DNA of 64,000 nucleotides from Collinsella bouchesdurhonensis (GCF_900155365.1 NZ_LT699742.1:17633-81632); one strand, 5' to 3'. Counted from the stretch's first letter, positions 7,958-16,706 are shown. The notes: generated by a model not told the origin, from the sequence alone. Numbers and translations are program-made.

Positions 7958-8787
7958 TACCGTTCACATCCTTTCAGGACAGAGAGTGCGCGAGCAAGGA
8001 CTTCGCGCGGGTTATTAAAATAGGAGGGACAGGTCATTTCGAGAGCGCAATCGCCGTCAAAACCGTGTTGGATCAAGGAGTTCACGATGCGTGCGGCGTC
8101 AAGGATGCCGTGCTCGTCTCCCCAGGCCAAGTGTGCGAAAACGCTCGGGTCGAGATTTGTCAGATGCACGTAGCCGATCTTTGTTTCGAACTGCTCGAGA
8201 TAATCCTCGAGGTCTTCTCCGCCGCGGGCAATCGTTCCGGTATCCAGCGTCACCTGCAAATTGGGACGGTCGATATCGGAAAGTGCCTGTGCCATCGAGC
8301 CACGATCGGTAAGTAGGCGATATCGCTTGGGCGTAAGGGTTTCCAGGCAAACGTCGATTCCCTGCTCCCCCGCGATATCGCAAATCAGTCCGATGCTTGA
8401 AACCATGTTGTCCCAAGCCTTTGAAGGATCTTCATCGAGCGAAAACCAGCCGCCGTTTATCGATATGCGAGAACAGTCCAACATTCCCGCCAGGCGAACA
8501 ATTTGCCGATAGTAACCTTCTGTTAACCGCTTGATATGGCAATCCGAAGACATGATGTTGTAAGCTTTTGGATTACCCTGTTCGGGGGTTAACGTGCGTA
8601 CGCGCACCCTGTGCTTCCGGAGCCCATCAACGACTGCTTTGGCGTTGTAGATATCGTGAGCGTCGATATCTACGTGGTTATTGCACAACCACAAATCGAT
8701 ATCGCGTGTTCCCGTGGCTTCGATATCTCGCAAACAGGTATCGAAGCTCCAATAACGCCAAATCTGGTTGGTGGGCAGGAAGCGCAT
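7957..8787 (-). CDS. Sugar phosphate isomerase/epimerase, xylose-isomerase-like TIM barrel
   Basis: A 276-residue AP-endonuclease-2/xylose-isomerase-like barrel protein. Conserved metal-binding segments of this fold are recognisable: ISINGGWFS, VCLETLTPK (Glu), QVTLDTGTIARGG (Asp), YVHLTNLD (His) and ALEMTCP (Glu). Such enzymes interconvert ketoses or their phosphates at C3 or between aldose and ketose. Here it lies between the aldolase and the IIC gene and overlaps IIC by one base, so it is part of the catabolic operon. It could set up the substrate for the aldolase. The precise reaction is unknown. Confidence 0.8.
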   Translation of the reverse strand: MRFLPTNQIWRYWSFDTCLRDIEATGTRDIDLWLCNNHVDIDAHDIYNAKAVVDGLRKHRVRVRTLTPEQGNPKAYNIMSSDCHIKRLTEGYYRQIVRLAGMLDCSRISINGGWFSLDEDPSKAWDNMVSSIGLICDIAGEQGIDVCLETLTPKRYRLLTDRGSMAQALSDIDRPNLQVTLDTGTIARGGEDLEDYLEQFETKIGYVHLTNLDPSVFAHLAWGDEHGILDAARIVNSLIQHGFDGDCALEMTCPSYFNNPREVLARALSVLKGCER

Positions 8788-8798
8788 GGAATTACTCC

Positions 8799-9659
8799 TT
8801 AAGCCTTGCCGACGCAGCCGAAGACATGCATGTAGTGCTCGAGCGCGGCCTTGTAGCCATCGGCACCGATCATGTCGTACTGCCAGGAGCTGATCTTCTT
8901 CTTATCGGGATCGACATCGGGAGCGTAGTCTGCCTCGATAGCCTCCTTGACCGCCATGTTGGAAGCCTGGGAGAGGTCGGTCCAGAGGTTGACCTTCTGA
9001 ATGCCGCACTTAATGGCCTTGGCAATCAGATCGTCACCGGTGCCGGAACCGCCATGCAAAACCAGCGGCACGTCGACGCTCTTAGCGATCGTCTCGAGCA
9101 GCTCGAACTCGAGGTGCGGGGTGCCCTTGTAAGCGCCATGGGAGGTGCCGACGGCAACTGCCAGGCAGTCGACGCCCGTCTCCTCGACAAAGGAAACTGC
9201 CTCTTCAGGATGGGTCAAGCCAGCGTCACGAGTCTGCTCGTACTCGACGCCCTGACCAACATGACCCAGCTCGGCCTCGACGGAAACGCCGACGGCGTGA
9301 GCGATCTTCACGATCTCTTTGCTCTCTGCGACATTTTGCTCGTAGGGAAGCGTGGAGCGGTCGACCATAACGGAGGAGAAACCAGCGCGGATAGCGCGGA
9401 TGAGGTGCTCGAACGGGCCGCCGTGGTCAAGGTTCACGGCAAACGGAACGCGCGGATACTTGCGCTCGTAGTAACGAGCGAGCTCGCCGACTTCCTCGAT
9501 GCCAAAGACACCGGGGCAGCCAAGAATCACCGGGGCATTGAGCTCATCTGCAGCCTGCAGTGCAGCCTCGATAGTAAAGCGATTGTAGACATTGGGAGCG
9601 GGGATTCCGTAGCCGCCCTTTTTCGCTTCCTGCAGAAGCTCGTGCATCGGTTCCATCAT
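8799..9659 (-). CDS. Class II ketose-bisphosphate aldolase (FbaA/GatY/KbaY family)
   Basis: A zinc-dependent aldolase of 286 residues that splits a ketose bisphosphate (fructose, tagatose or related) into dihydroxyacetone phosphate and an aldehyde. Seen in the sequence: NVYNRFTIEAALQAA, the zinc-binding NLDHGG, VEAELGHVGQG, AVGTSHGAYKG and LHGGSGTGDDL. The order and spacing match the class II family. SD GGGAG is 8 nt before the ATG at 9659. No sugar-phosphate kinase is found in the operon, so either a chromosomal phosphofructokinase supplies the bisphosphate or the enzyme acts on an unusual substrate. Confidence 0.93.
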   Translation of the reverse strand: MMEPMHELLQEAKKGGYGIPAPNVYNRFTIEAALQAADELNAPVILGCPGVFGIEEVGELARYYERKYPRVPFAVNLDHGGPFEHLIRAIRAGFSSVMVDRSTLPYEQNVAESKEIVKIAHAVGVSVEAELGHVGQGVEYEQTRDAGLTHPEEAVSFVEETGVDCLAVAVGTSHGAYKGTPHLEFELLETIAKSVDVPLVLHGGSGTGDDLIAKAIKCGIQKVNLWTDLSQASNMAVKEAIEADYAPDVDPDKKKISSWQYDMIGADGYKAALEHYMHVFGCVGKA

Positions 9660-9736
9660 GATAGGTTCTCCCTTTCTTTCTTAATGCGCATCGCGCATGT
9701 GAACCGCATTGAATACGTGCGTGTATCGTTACTTGA

Positions 9737-10198
9737 TTACTTGTAGAGCTCTTTTTTCTCTGTTGGCACCTGGCGAATCTCGAGCTCGACGCCGTTTGCA
9801 GCCAGCTCGTGCAGCTCGTCCTCTTCCTCCGGAAGAAGGAAGATCGCCTGGCTTACCTGGCGAGCGCCCTCGCGATTCTTGATGCCGCCAAGGTTGATGC
9901 TCTTGATCTCGGGCACGGCGTCGCAGATGCGCTTGGCGTCGGCCACGCTGCCCGTGACGATGAACAGCTTGTACTTATCGGTAACGCCGCTCTGGAGCGC
10001 CTTGATGCTGTCGTCGATGGACTTGACGACAAGCTTCACGCCCTGGGGCTTTGCCAGACGTAGCGTAGTCATCTTGAGGCTGTTCGTCGTGGCCTCGTCG
10101 TCTGCCACAAGAATGCAGTCGGCACCGATGGACTTGGTCCACGAGAATGCAACCTGACCGTGAAGAAGCCTGTGGTCGATTCGGAACAACTTGATCAT
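9737..10198 (-). CDS. PTS mannose/sorbose-family EIIB component
   Basis: Cytosolic 153-residue IIB subunit, which takes phosphate from IIA and gives it to the incoming sugar. The phosphorylation site is the His in RIDHRLLHGQV (His13), preceded by the family's hallmark RID. ILVADDEATTNSLKMTTLRLAKP and the C-terminal FLLPEEEDELHELAANGVELEIRQ region are typical. It follows IIA by 11 bp. Confidence 0.96.
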   Translation of the reverse strand: MIKLFRIDHRLLHGQVAFSWTKSIGADCILVADDEATTNSLKMTTLRLAKPQGVKLVVKSIDDSIKALQSGVTDKYKLFIVTGSVADAKRICDAVPEIKSINLGGIKNREGARQVSQAIFLLPEEEDELHELAANGVELEIRQVPTEKKELYK

Positions 10199-10209
10199 GG
10201 TTTTGCCTC

Positions 10210-10656
10210 CTAAAACTCGTTAAGTTCAGCCAGCTGGTCGTCTGCCGCGGCTGCTGCCTTGGCTTCAACAAGCTCGTTGCACAAAACGATGTGCTCACGA
10301 GCGTGTTCTACGATCGACGGCAGGTTCGCGGTCAGATCCTCTGCGGGACACGTGACAACCTCGAACAAAAGCGCTAGGTTAATGCCGGTAATAAGATGGA
10401 AGTTGTACTTGTCGAGCAGGCCCATGAACTCGTTGTTCACCGAGCCGCCCAGGATATCGGTCAGCACGACGAGCTCCGCATGCTCGTAATCGTGCTCGGA
10501 GACGATCTTCTCCAGCTTGTCTTGGTAATCGACGCTCAAATCGACATATGCCGTGATGCACTCAACAGGAACAGCGTCGCCAAAGATCATCTTGAGCGAC
10601 GAGGCGATGCCCTCCGAGAACATTGCATGCGTGGCGATTACGATTCGCTTCTCCAC
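10210..10656 (-). CDS. PTS mannose-family EIIA component, first gene of the sugar operon
   Basis: Cytosolic IIA subunit of 148 residues that accepts phosphate from HPr. The phosphorylation site is His10 in IVIATHAMFSEGI; LVVLTDILGGSVNNEF is the other conserved block. The start is a GTG at 10656 behind GGGAGGG. It is the 5'-most gene of the cassette, so the operon promoter should lie in 10657-10860. The C-terminus ends in an Ala-rich tail. Confidence 0.93.
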   Translation of the reverse strand: MEKRIVIATHAMFSEGIASSLKMIFGDAVPVECITAYVDLSVDYQDKLEKIVSEHDYEHAELVVLTDILGGSVNNEFMGLLDKYNFHLITGINLALLFEVVTCPAEDLTANLPSIVEHAREHIVLCNELVEAKAAAAADDQLAELNEF

Positions 10657-10959
10657 CGTTTTGTCCCTCCCAAATGAACCGAACTCGTAGTTACGGCCCC
10701 CATAGCTCGTAACCTCGTGTTCATCTGGTATGTACTATACGTCTATAACGTTTCAGATATTACGGGTACCGGTCAGCGGTCGAATAAAGATGATGAACGG
10801 CATGCGAACATCTGGGCACTTAAGGATCCTGTTTAACGAATCCCCTGCTAGATAGTTTATTTTTGGCATAAAAAGGCCCGGCTGCCGTGGGGCAACCGGG
10901 CGGGTGGCGGACATTTCGCCAAATACAGTTGTTATATCGCGCATTTCTCCGCGCGAACC
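10657..10959. promoter_or_regulatory. PTS operon upstream region and prfA 3' region
   Basis: About 300 bp with the prfA terminator at its right end. The left part should hold the PTS promoter; a GTAT-N5-ATAC inverted repeat within GGTATGTACTATAC (about 10729-10742) is the best operator candidate seen. No clean -35/-10 pair could be assigned. Confidence 0.4.
10871..10901 (-). terminator. Rho-independent terminator after prfA
   Basis: On the minus strand GCCCGGTTGCC (10901-10891) pairs with GGCAGCCGGGC (10886-10876) across a 4-nt loop, 11 bp with one G-U pair, followed by TTTT. It ends prfA and insulates the sugar cassette. Confidence 0.88.
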
Positions 10960-12027
10960 TTAGACAGCCTGCGCGAGCTTTTCGGCACGGTCGGCGGCGG
11001 CGAGGGCGTCAATCACCGTGACGAGCTGATCGCCCAGCAAGACGCCGTTATAGGTGGAGTTGAAGCCAATACGGTGATCGGTCACGCGGTCCTGCGGCTG
11101 GTTGTAGGTGCGAATCTTCTCCGAACGGTTGCCGTGGCCAATCTGACTCGAACGCTCGGCACCAAGCTCGGCCTGCTGCTTTTCCAGCTCCATCTCGTAC
11201 AAACGGGCACGAAGCATCTGCATGCAGACCTCGCGGTTCTGGATCTGCGAGCGCTGCTCCTGCGACTGCACCACGGTGTTGGTGGGCAGGTGCGTGATGC
11301 GCACGGCGGAATACGTGGTGTTAACGCACTGGCCGCCAGGACCGGAGGCGCAATAGGTGTCGATGCGAAGATCGGACTGGTTGATCTTGATGTCGATCTC
11401 GTCGGCCTCGGGCAGCACGGCGACGGTCGCCGTCGAAGTCTGGATGCGACCCTGGCTCTCGGTCTTGGGGACGCGCTGGACGCGATGCACGCCGGACTCA
11501 TACTTCATAACGGAGTACACGCGATCGCCCGTCACCTTGAACTCGATGGACTTGAAGCCGCCGGCCTCGGACGGGCTGGAATCGAGCACTTCCATCTTCC
11601 AGCCGCGCGACTCGATAAAGCGCTGGTACATCTTAAAGAGGTCGCCCGCAAAGATGGCGGCTTCGTCGCCGCCGGCAGCGGAGCGAATCTCGATGATGGT
11701 GTCTTTGTCGTCGTTGGGGTCGCCGGGGATGAGCATGAACTTGATGTCTTCCTCAAGCTGCGGAAGCTTTGCCTCGTTCTCGGAGATGTCCATCTGGAGC
11801 ATCTCTTTCTCATCGGCATCGGTCGCCTCGTGCAGCATCTCCTTGGCGGCCTCGATGTCGTCGAGTGCAGCCAGGTACTCGCGGGCGGCGCGCACAAGAT
11901 CGGTTTGATGCGCGTACTCCTTGTTGAGACGCGTAAATTCTTTGATGTTGGAGGCAACAGAGGGGTCTGCCAGCTTCTTTTCGAGCTCTTCGTAGGCAGC
12001 GATGAGCTTCTCGAGTTTGTCGCGCAT
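10960..12027 (-). CDS. prfA: Peptide chain release factor 1
   Basis: Recognises UAA and UAG stop codons and triggers peptide release. The 355-residue protein has the RF1 coiled N-domain, the GGQ loop in ASGPGGQCVNTTYSAVRI, and the downstream block VQSQEQRSQIQNRE. SD AAAGGAG is 6 nt before the ATG at 12027. The GGQ glutamine is the substrate of PrmC, whose gene lies 9 kb further on the same strand, displaced by the PTS cassette. Divergent from the DUF1385 gene at 12292. Confidence 0.98.
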   Translation of the reverse strand: MRDKLEKLIAAYEELEKKLADPSVASNIKEFTRLNKEYAHQTDLVRAAREYLAALDDIEAAKEMLHEATDADEKEMLQMDISENEAKLPQLEEDIKFMLIPGDPNDDKDTIIEIRSAAGGDEAAIFAGDLFKMYQRFIESRGWKMEVLDSSPSEAGGFKSIEFKVTGDRVYSVMKYESGVHRVQRVPKTESQGRIQTSTATVAVLPEADEIDIKINQSDLRIDTYCASGPGGQCVNTTYSAVRITHLPTNTVVQSQEQRSQIQNREVCMQMLRARLYEMELEKQQAELGAERSSQIGHGNRSEKIRTYNQPQDRVTDHRIGFNSTYNGVLLGDQLVTVIDALAAADRAEKLAQAV

Positions 12028-12291
12028 GTGCGGCTCCTTTATTCCGTTATGGGGAAGTAAAAATCGACAGAGAGTAGCGGCCGCGGCAGTATGCCGCAGG
12101 CAATGGCAAAAGCAGCTAGAACATGTCGATCTTTTGGTACATAGACTCTCCTCGTGTAAACCACCTCATAATACCGCGAAAAAACGGGCATCTCTGCAAC
12201 ATACATAAAACCGCTTTTACGCAGAAGGATAGGCGCGACGCACCTAGTATCATGGGCTATCGGTACGCACGCATCGACTGGGAGCGCAAAC

Positions 12292-13380
12292 ATGCCAAAC
12301 AATGATCGACCCATCGCCGAGGAAGGCGAGCTTTTTGCCACGCATATCGGCGGAGCCGCCACACTCGAGGGCGTGATGATGCGCGGTCGCGACCACTGGG
12401 CCGTAGCCGTTCGCTGCGAAGACGGATCCATCTATACCGAGGAGCACGACCTGCCTGCCCCCGAGAGCCGCCCGGCATGGACGAAGCTCCCGCTCGTACG
12501 CGGATGTGTCTCCCTTGTAAGCTCCCTGTCGCTTTCCTATAAAGCAATGGAAATCGCCGCCGAGCACGCCTTTGAAGAGGACGATGCCCCCGGCAAATCA
12601 TCGCCTGTCGGGAAATCACATACCGCCGAGTCGCCCGACAAGCCCGCGACGGCCTCCTCCACCGCCGACGCCTGCGCCCCAAGCCAAAACTCCCAGCATG
12701 ACGAACAGACCTCCTCGGATGGATCCGGCTGGCAGTTTGTCCTCTCCACCGTGCTTGGACTCGCCCTTGGCATGGGATTGTTCGTGGCGCTGCCCGTTGG
12801 TCTGTCGAATCTTCTTATGGGGCCACTTACCAGCGATAATACGGTTGCCTGGAACCTTTGTGAGGCGTTATTGCGCATCATAGTGCTCATCGCTTACGTT
12901 GGAGGCATCGGCCTTGTTCCCGACATGGCGCGTCTTTACGGATACCACGGCGCCGAGCATCAATCGATCCATTGCTTTGAGCACGGCCTGTCCCTCACGC
13001 CCGAAAACGCTGCCAAGTTCTCGCGCATCCACGTGCGCTGCGGCACCGCTTTTTTGGTCATGACCGTAATGGTCGCCATCGTGGTGCACACGCTCGTACC
13101 CGTTGGTGCCTGGGCGGACGGGCTTGGGCTTGTTGGCATCCCACGCTCGCTTTTTGTCTTTGCCTCGCGCATCGCCATGCTTCCGCTCGTCGCTGGACTT
13201 TCTTATGAGGTCACGGTCAAGTGGGCGGGTTCGCACCCCGATAATCCCTTGGTGAAAATCGCCCTGTGGCCAGGCCTTATGATGCAAAAGCTCACAACGC
13301 GCACGGCAGATGAGGGAATGCTCGAATGCGCCATCGCGGCCCTCAAGCTCGTAGACGAGCACGAACGGAAGGCTCGATAG
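12292..13380 (+). CDS. DUF1385 (YqhQ-like) membrane protein
   Basis: A 362-residue membrane protein of unknown molecular function. The N-terminal GGAATLEGVMMRG motif and the later YHGAEHQSIHCFEHG plus RIHVRCGTAF blocks define the DUF1385 family. Several membrane spans follow residue 150. Between them, residues about 88-145 form a Ser/Pro/Thr-rich low-complexity linker. In many Gram-positive genomes this family sits beside prfA, as it does here in divergent orientation (265 bp apart). The conserved His/Cys blocks suggest metal or redox chemistry, but this is not proven. Confidence 0.9.
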   Translation: MPNNDRPIAEEGELFATHIGGAATLEGVMMRGRDHWAVAVRCEDGSIYTEEHDLPAPESRPAWTKLPLVRGCVSLVSSLSLSYKAMEIAAEHAFEEDDAPGKSSPVGKSHTAESPDKPATASSTADACAPSQNSQHDEQTSSDGSGWQFVLSTVLGLALGMGLFVALPVGLSNLLMGPLTSDNTVAWNLCEALLRIIVLIAYVGGIGLVPDMARLYGYHGAEHQSIHCFEHGLSLTPENAAKFSRIHVRCGTAFLVMTVMVAIVVHTLVPVGAWADGLGLVGIPRSLFVFASRIAMLPLVAGLSYEVTVKWAGSHPDNPLVKIALWPGLMMQKLTTRTADEGMLECAIAALKLVDEHERKAR

Positions 13381-13387
13381 GGCATCG

Positions 13388-13632
13388 ACAGACCTGTTGC
13401 CGAGATGTCATCTGACAGGTATCCCACGCGGGTTTCTTGCTGGAGAGGATGGCGATGCTGTCCCGGACGACAGGTTTCTTACCGGAAGGAATGACGATGG
13501 CGTCCCGAGCGATAACCTCTTGTCGAGATAATCGACGACGGTGCCCGGAGACGAGCTTCCTACCGGGGCAATTGGCATCCCGCATTCCCTGGCGGGCAGT
13601 TTTCCCGGGGCAATCGACAGCATGCCCCATGT
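13388..13632. repeat. Degenerate ~42-bp tandem repeat array, six units
   Basis: Units start near 13392, 13432, 13474, 13516, 13555 and 13599, with lengths 40, 42, 42, 39, 44 and about 30. The clearest pair begins GTTTCTTGCTGG and GTTTCTTACCGG and ends in GTCCCG plus a GA-rich stretch. The units are too diverged and lack constant spacers, so this is not a CRISPR array. No gene is seen here. Confidence 0.65.
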
Positions 13633-13649
13633 TAAGTATTGTTCCAGCA

Positions 13650-13712
13650 AATCAGTGGCGGAAAATCGCGCATTTTGAAATGAGTGGCGGAAAATCCAAC
13701 GTTTTGGAGGCG
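13650..13712 (+). repeat. AGTGGCGG 29-bp-period repeat, two copies
   Basis: AGTGGCGGAAAATC occurs at 13654 and 13683, a period of 29 bp. The 23 nt at 13670-13692 recur perfectly on the opposite strand at 41268-41290. The pair lies in the convergent gap between the DUF1385 gene and the zinc-finger protein gene. Confidence 0.8.
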
Positions 13713-13809
13713 TTTTTTGCCGAAAAACGTATATGGAACCGCCAGTCGTTGAGCAACGTACGGCCTCCGGTGCACAACGGCCGGCACCCGCAGCCCACCG
13801 CCACACGGT

Positions 13810-15291
13810 CTACCGGCCGCCGCGCTCCTTGAGCTGCTTGTGCCTTTTTGCATTCAAGAGCTTAAGAACGTCGATCCCCTCGGCATGGCAGCGCACAAAC
13901 AGGGGTGCGTGCCAACCATGCTCCTCGATATCGTCCTCAACGGCGCGCTTGAGCTTCGGCCATCCTTGCAAAAGCGCAATCGTGCGCCTGGTTGCCTCAT
14001 GAGAAGTCTCGCTCGGATAGAACTCCCGTGCAAGCTCCTCCACCGTCTTGCCCTCGTCGAGAAAACCGTGCCGCAGCCCATCGCGCCGCGTAGCCATCCG
14101 CTCGTTGTGGGCCGCGTCGCGACAAACGGCGCTACAGTAATTCTTCTCGGGACCGCGATGCCCCACCACCGAAAACGGCCGGCCGCAGCGAGCGCAATAC
14201 TTGATGCGCACGGCCCCCAAATCGCAGGAGAAGTCGTACCACAGCCAGGATAGATAGCTGCGAAACGAAAAATGCCCCGTGGCCCCACTGACGGAAAACA
14301 CATCGACATAGGCATCACCCAGGTGTGCCGTCACCAGCGCGCGCACCATAGACGCCATCCGCGGCAAATCCGCCTTCTCCAATTTCCCCGCGCACCCCCG
14401 CAGCTTTTCGTCATCAAGCCGATACCCGTCGCTCTCGACCCCCGAATAGACCTCCGCCGCCTCGAGCGAGAGGACCTCGCGTACCTCGCGGTCAACCGAA
14501 GGGGCCAAGTCGAGCGCCTGGCTCAAAAGACGATAGTCCGACGCAGTAATCTCATGCTCAAAAGAGGCCAAAGCGACCTCCACAACGCCATCTAAATCGG
14601 CATCCCCCAGAATAAACGCGTAATTGATGCGCCCCTCGACCTCTTCGCGCCGAATGAATCGCGGCACGCCAAGCCACGATGCGTACGCTCCATCGAGGGT
14701 CCTGGAAATCACAAAGAGGTCGAAGCTCGACCCTGTTCGAGGATTGTCGACACGCCAAAGAACAAGGTTTCCCAAGGCGGCCTGCGCCGCCGCTAGGGGC
14801 AAGGAGCCGTTTGCGCAGCGCTGCGCAGTAACGGCAAGGTCCGCCATGATGGCAGCGGACGCCCAAAACCCCATGCTTTCCTTGAACTCCTCGTCTTCTA
14901 CCAGCTCGCCGCCGTCTAAAGAGCGGGCATACGGAAAACGCGCGCAAAGCGGTCCATGCTCCAAGGCAAACTCGACGAGCCTCTCGACAGAAACCCTCAG
15001 CTGATACCCAGCGTCCGCAGGGGCCTCCTCACCCCACTGAGAAGGAAGTCTTCCGCGCACCGTAGTGCACGCGGAAAGGTCCACGAGCGTCATGGCCGCA
15101 CGCCCGCGAGCCGTTGCCTCCACAAAGGGCGATCCATCGCGCCCTGCCCCCGTAGGCGCCGCGGGGCTAAACCTCAGCCCCCTCATATGAAAAGAGTCGC
15201 TCGGCCCGCCCTCGGCATAAATAGGCTGCACCGCTGCCGCAGGCACACTTCCATCCGTCTTGCGAATCTGAGCAAATGCATCGCGCCCCAC
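13810..15291 (-). CDS. Orphan protein with C-terminal zinc finger
   Basis: I do not recognise the full-length family. The 493-residue protein has no signal peptide or membrane span. Near residues 387-420 it carries KYCARCGRPF followed by YCSAVCRDAAHNER, a C-x2-C...C-x3-C treble-clef-like finger resembling the CGNR-type fingers of some actinobacterial transcription regulators; the rest is mixed alpha/beta. The GTG start at 15291 is chosen because GGAGG stands 6 nt upstream; the open frame extends 17 codons further without an SD. It is divergent from the YARHG protein gene. A nucleic-acid-binding role is inferred from the finger only. Confidence 0.7.
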   Translation of the reverse strand: MGRDAFAQIRKTDGSVPAAAVQPIYAEGGPSDSFHMRGLRFSPAAPTGAGRDGSPFVEATARGRAAMTLVDLSACTTVRGRLPSQWGEEAPADAGYQLRVSVERLVEFALEHGPLCARFPYARSLDGGELVEDEEFKESMGFWASAAIMADLAVTAQRCANGSLPLAAAQAALGNLVLWRVDNPRTGSSFDLFVISRTLDGAYASWLGVPRFIRREEVEGRINYAFILGDADLDGVVEVALASFEHEITASDYRLLSQALDLAPSVDREVREVLSLEAAEVYSGVESDGYRLDDEKLRGCAGKLEKADLPRMASMVRALVTAHLGDAYVDVFSVSGATGHFSFRSYLSWLWYDFSCDLGAVRIKYCARCGRPFSVVGHRGPEKNYCSAVCRDAAHNERMATRRDGLRHGFLDEGKTVEELAREFYPSETSHEATRRTIALLQGWPKLKRAVEDDIEEHGWHAPLFVRCHAEGIDVLKLLNAKRHKQLKERGGR

Positions 15292-15456
15292 GTACGTCCT
15301 CCGATTTTTATACTGGTTCAAAAACACTATTATTGCGTTCACGTTTATTTTAAATTGTTATCAGCCAAAACCACTCGGCCGCTTTCGAAAAAGAACTCGT
15401 GAAAGCGCGCTCAACGCACAAGCACGATGCAGATCGAAAAAAGAAAGGACAGCCTC

Positions 15457-16626
15457 ATGCGGTGCCCTCAGTGCAATTGTGAAAATCCCGACGGGGCCAA
15501 ATTCTGCACCACCTGCGGAGCCCCCTTTATGAATGAGAGGGTAGCGCCCAGCGGCAGTGACACCAATCCCGCCAGCTCGCCCGCCCCGACGGAAGTACGC
15601 CCCGCCGTATCAGACGGCGCTTCTCAACAGTCTGCCGGAGACATCCAAAACCAAACCCAGCAAGCGCGCAAGAAGAGCCGCCGCAAAATTCCCATGGTAT
15701 TGTTCATCGTCCTTGTGATCCTCGCCCTTGCCGCCACCGCTTTTGGCGCCTACTACGTCTACACCCAGATCCTGCACCCACAGCAGGAACAGGTCGAACA
15801 ACCCAAGCAAAAGGGTAAGGACAAGCCCAACGACAAGAAGTCCAAGCAGGAGGGCAAAATCGAGAGCAACGACGCCGAAAAGCAAAACGCACGCCAGAAG
15901 GCCATCGACAACGCAAAAGCCGCGGGCAAGACAGTCCTTCCAGGCACGATTCGCATCTTTGAGACCGACGCCCAAATGACAGACTTCCAGGGAATCCAGA
16001 ACCCCAATGCAGGGGGCTATGAGTGCGGCCCCTATGCAGTCTTCGCGTTTGATTCGACGGCTTATGTGACCGCAGGCCACGGGGACGGAAGCCCGGGATC
16101 GTCCAGCGAATCCGCAAGCATGGTTTTGCTTGCCCAAGGTTCCGATGTCGACGCATGGACCTCATACGACGGCAAGCACGTCACCTGTGCATTGGGGGCC
16201 ATGTGGTGGCCCTCCGATACGGGCCTTCCCCTGGGCGAGCCGCGCGCCCTGAGAGACGTCCAGGTTCTTCTCGACGACGGCGAGGAATTCTCCAACGTAA
16301 GCAACTCGCAAAGTAGCGAAACCAGCACGTCGGCCAGCTCTAGCAGCGCAGGCGACTACATCCTGCCCGATTCATCCACGCGCCTCTACAGCGCCAGCGA
16401 GCTGCAGCCGTACTCCCAGTACGAGCTGATGCTCGCCCGCAACGAGATCTATGCACGCCATGGCCGTGGCTTTAACGACCAGGAGATTCGCCAGTACTTC
16501 CAGAGCAAGAGCTGGTACCAGCAAAGATACACTGCCGAGGAATTCGACTCGCTGCCGAACAGCCCCCTAACCTCCATCGAGCAACAAAACATCAAGACCA
16601 TCTACGACGTGGAGCATAGCAAGTAG
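15457..16626 (+). CDS. Zinc-ribbon membrane protein with C-terminal YARHG domain
   Basis: A 389-residue bitopic protein. Residues 1-25 form a zinc ribbon (CPQCNCENPDGAKFCTTCG); a Lys/Arg-rich stop precedes a single membrane span at about residues 80-102; a charged Lys/Asp/Glu linker follows; then a globular extracytoplasmic part ends in a YARHG domain (ELMLARNEIYARHGRGF and YFQSKSWY). Start 15457 is set by AAGGA 7 nt upstream. The topology (metal-binding head inside, YARHG outside) suggests an envelope-sensing or envelope-binding role; function is unknown. A terminator follows at 16649. Confidence 0.85.
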   Translation: MRCPQCNCENPDGAKFCTTCGAPFMNERVAPSGSDTNPASSPAPTEVRPAVSDGASQQSAGDIQNQTQQARKKSRRKIPMVLFIVLVILALAATAFGAYYVYTQILHPQQEQVEQPKQKGKDKPNDKKSKQEGKIESNDAEKQNARQKAIDNAKAAGKTVLPGTIRIFETDAQMTDFQGIQNPNAGGYECGPYAVFAFDSTAYVTAGHGDGSPGSSSESASMVLLAQGSDVDAWTSYDGKHVTCALGAMWWPSDTGLPLGEPRALRDVQVLLDDGEEFSNVSNSQSSETSTSASSSSAGDYILPDSSTRLYSASELQPYSQYELMLARNEIYARHGRGFNDQEIRQYFQSKSWYQQRYTAEEFDSLPNSPLTSIEQQNIKTIYDVEHSK

Positions 16627-16648
16627 CACCCCGCCGCAAAGCACGCGA

Positions 16649-16692
16649 GCGCCCTGGCAGGATCAGGCATCCTACCAGGGCGCTTTTCTTTT
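16649..16692 (+). terminator. Rho-independent terminator after YARHG gene
   Basis: GCGCCCTGG (16649-16657) plus AGGAT pairs with ATCCT plus CCAGGGCGC (16675-16683), followed by TTTTCTTTTC. Confidence 0.9.
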
Positions 16693-16706
16693 CATTCTAC
16701 AAAATG

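Noticed and set aside
13388..13632. Possible CRISPR array
   Set aside because: Units are diverged throughout, with no constant repeat separated by unique spacers, and no cas genes are nearby.
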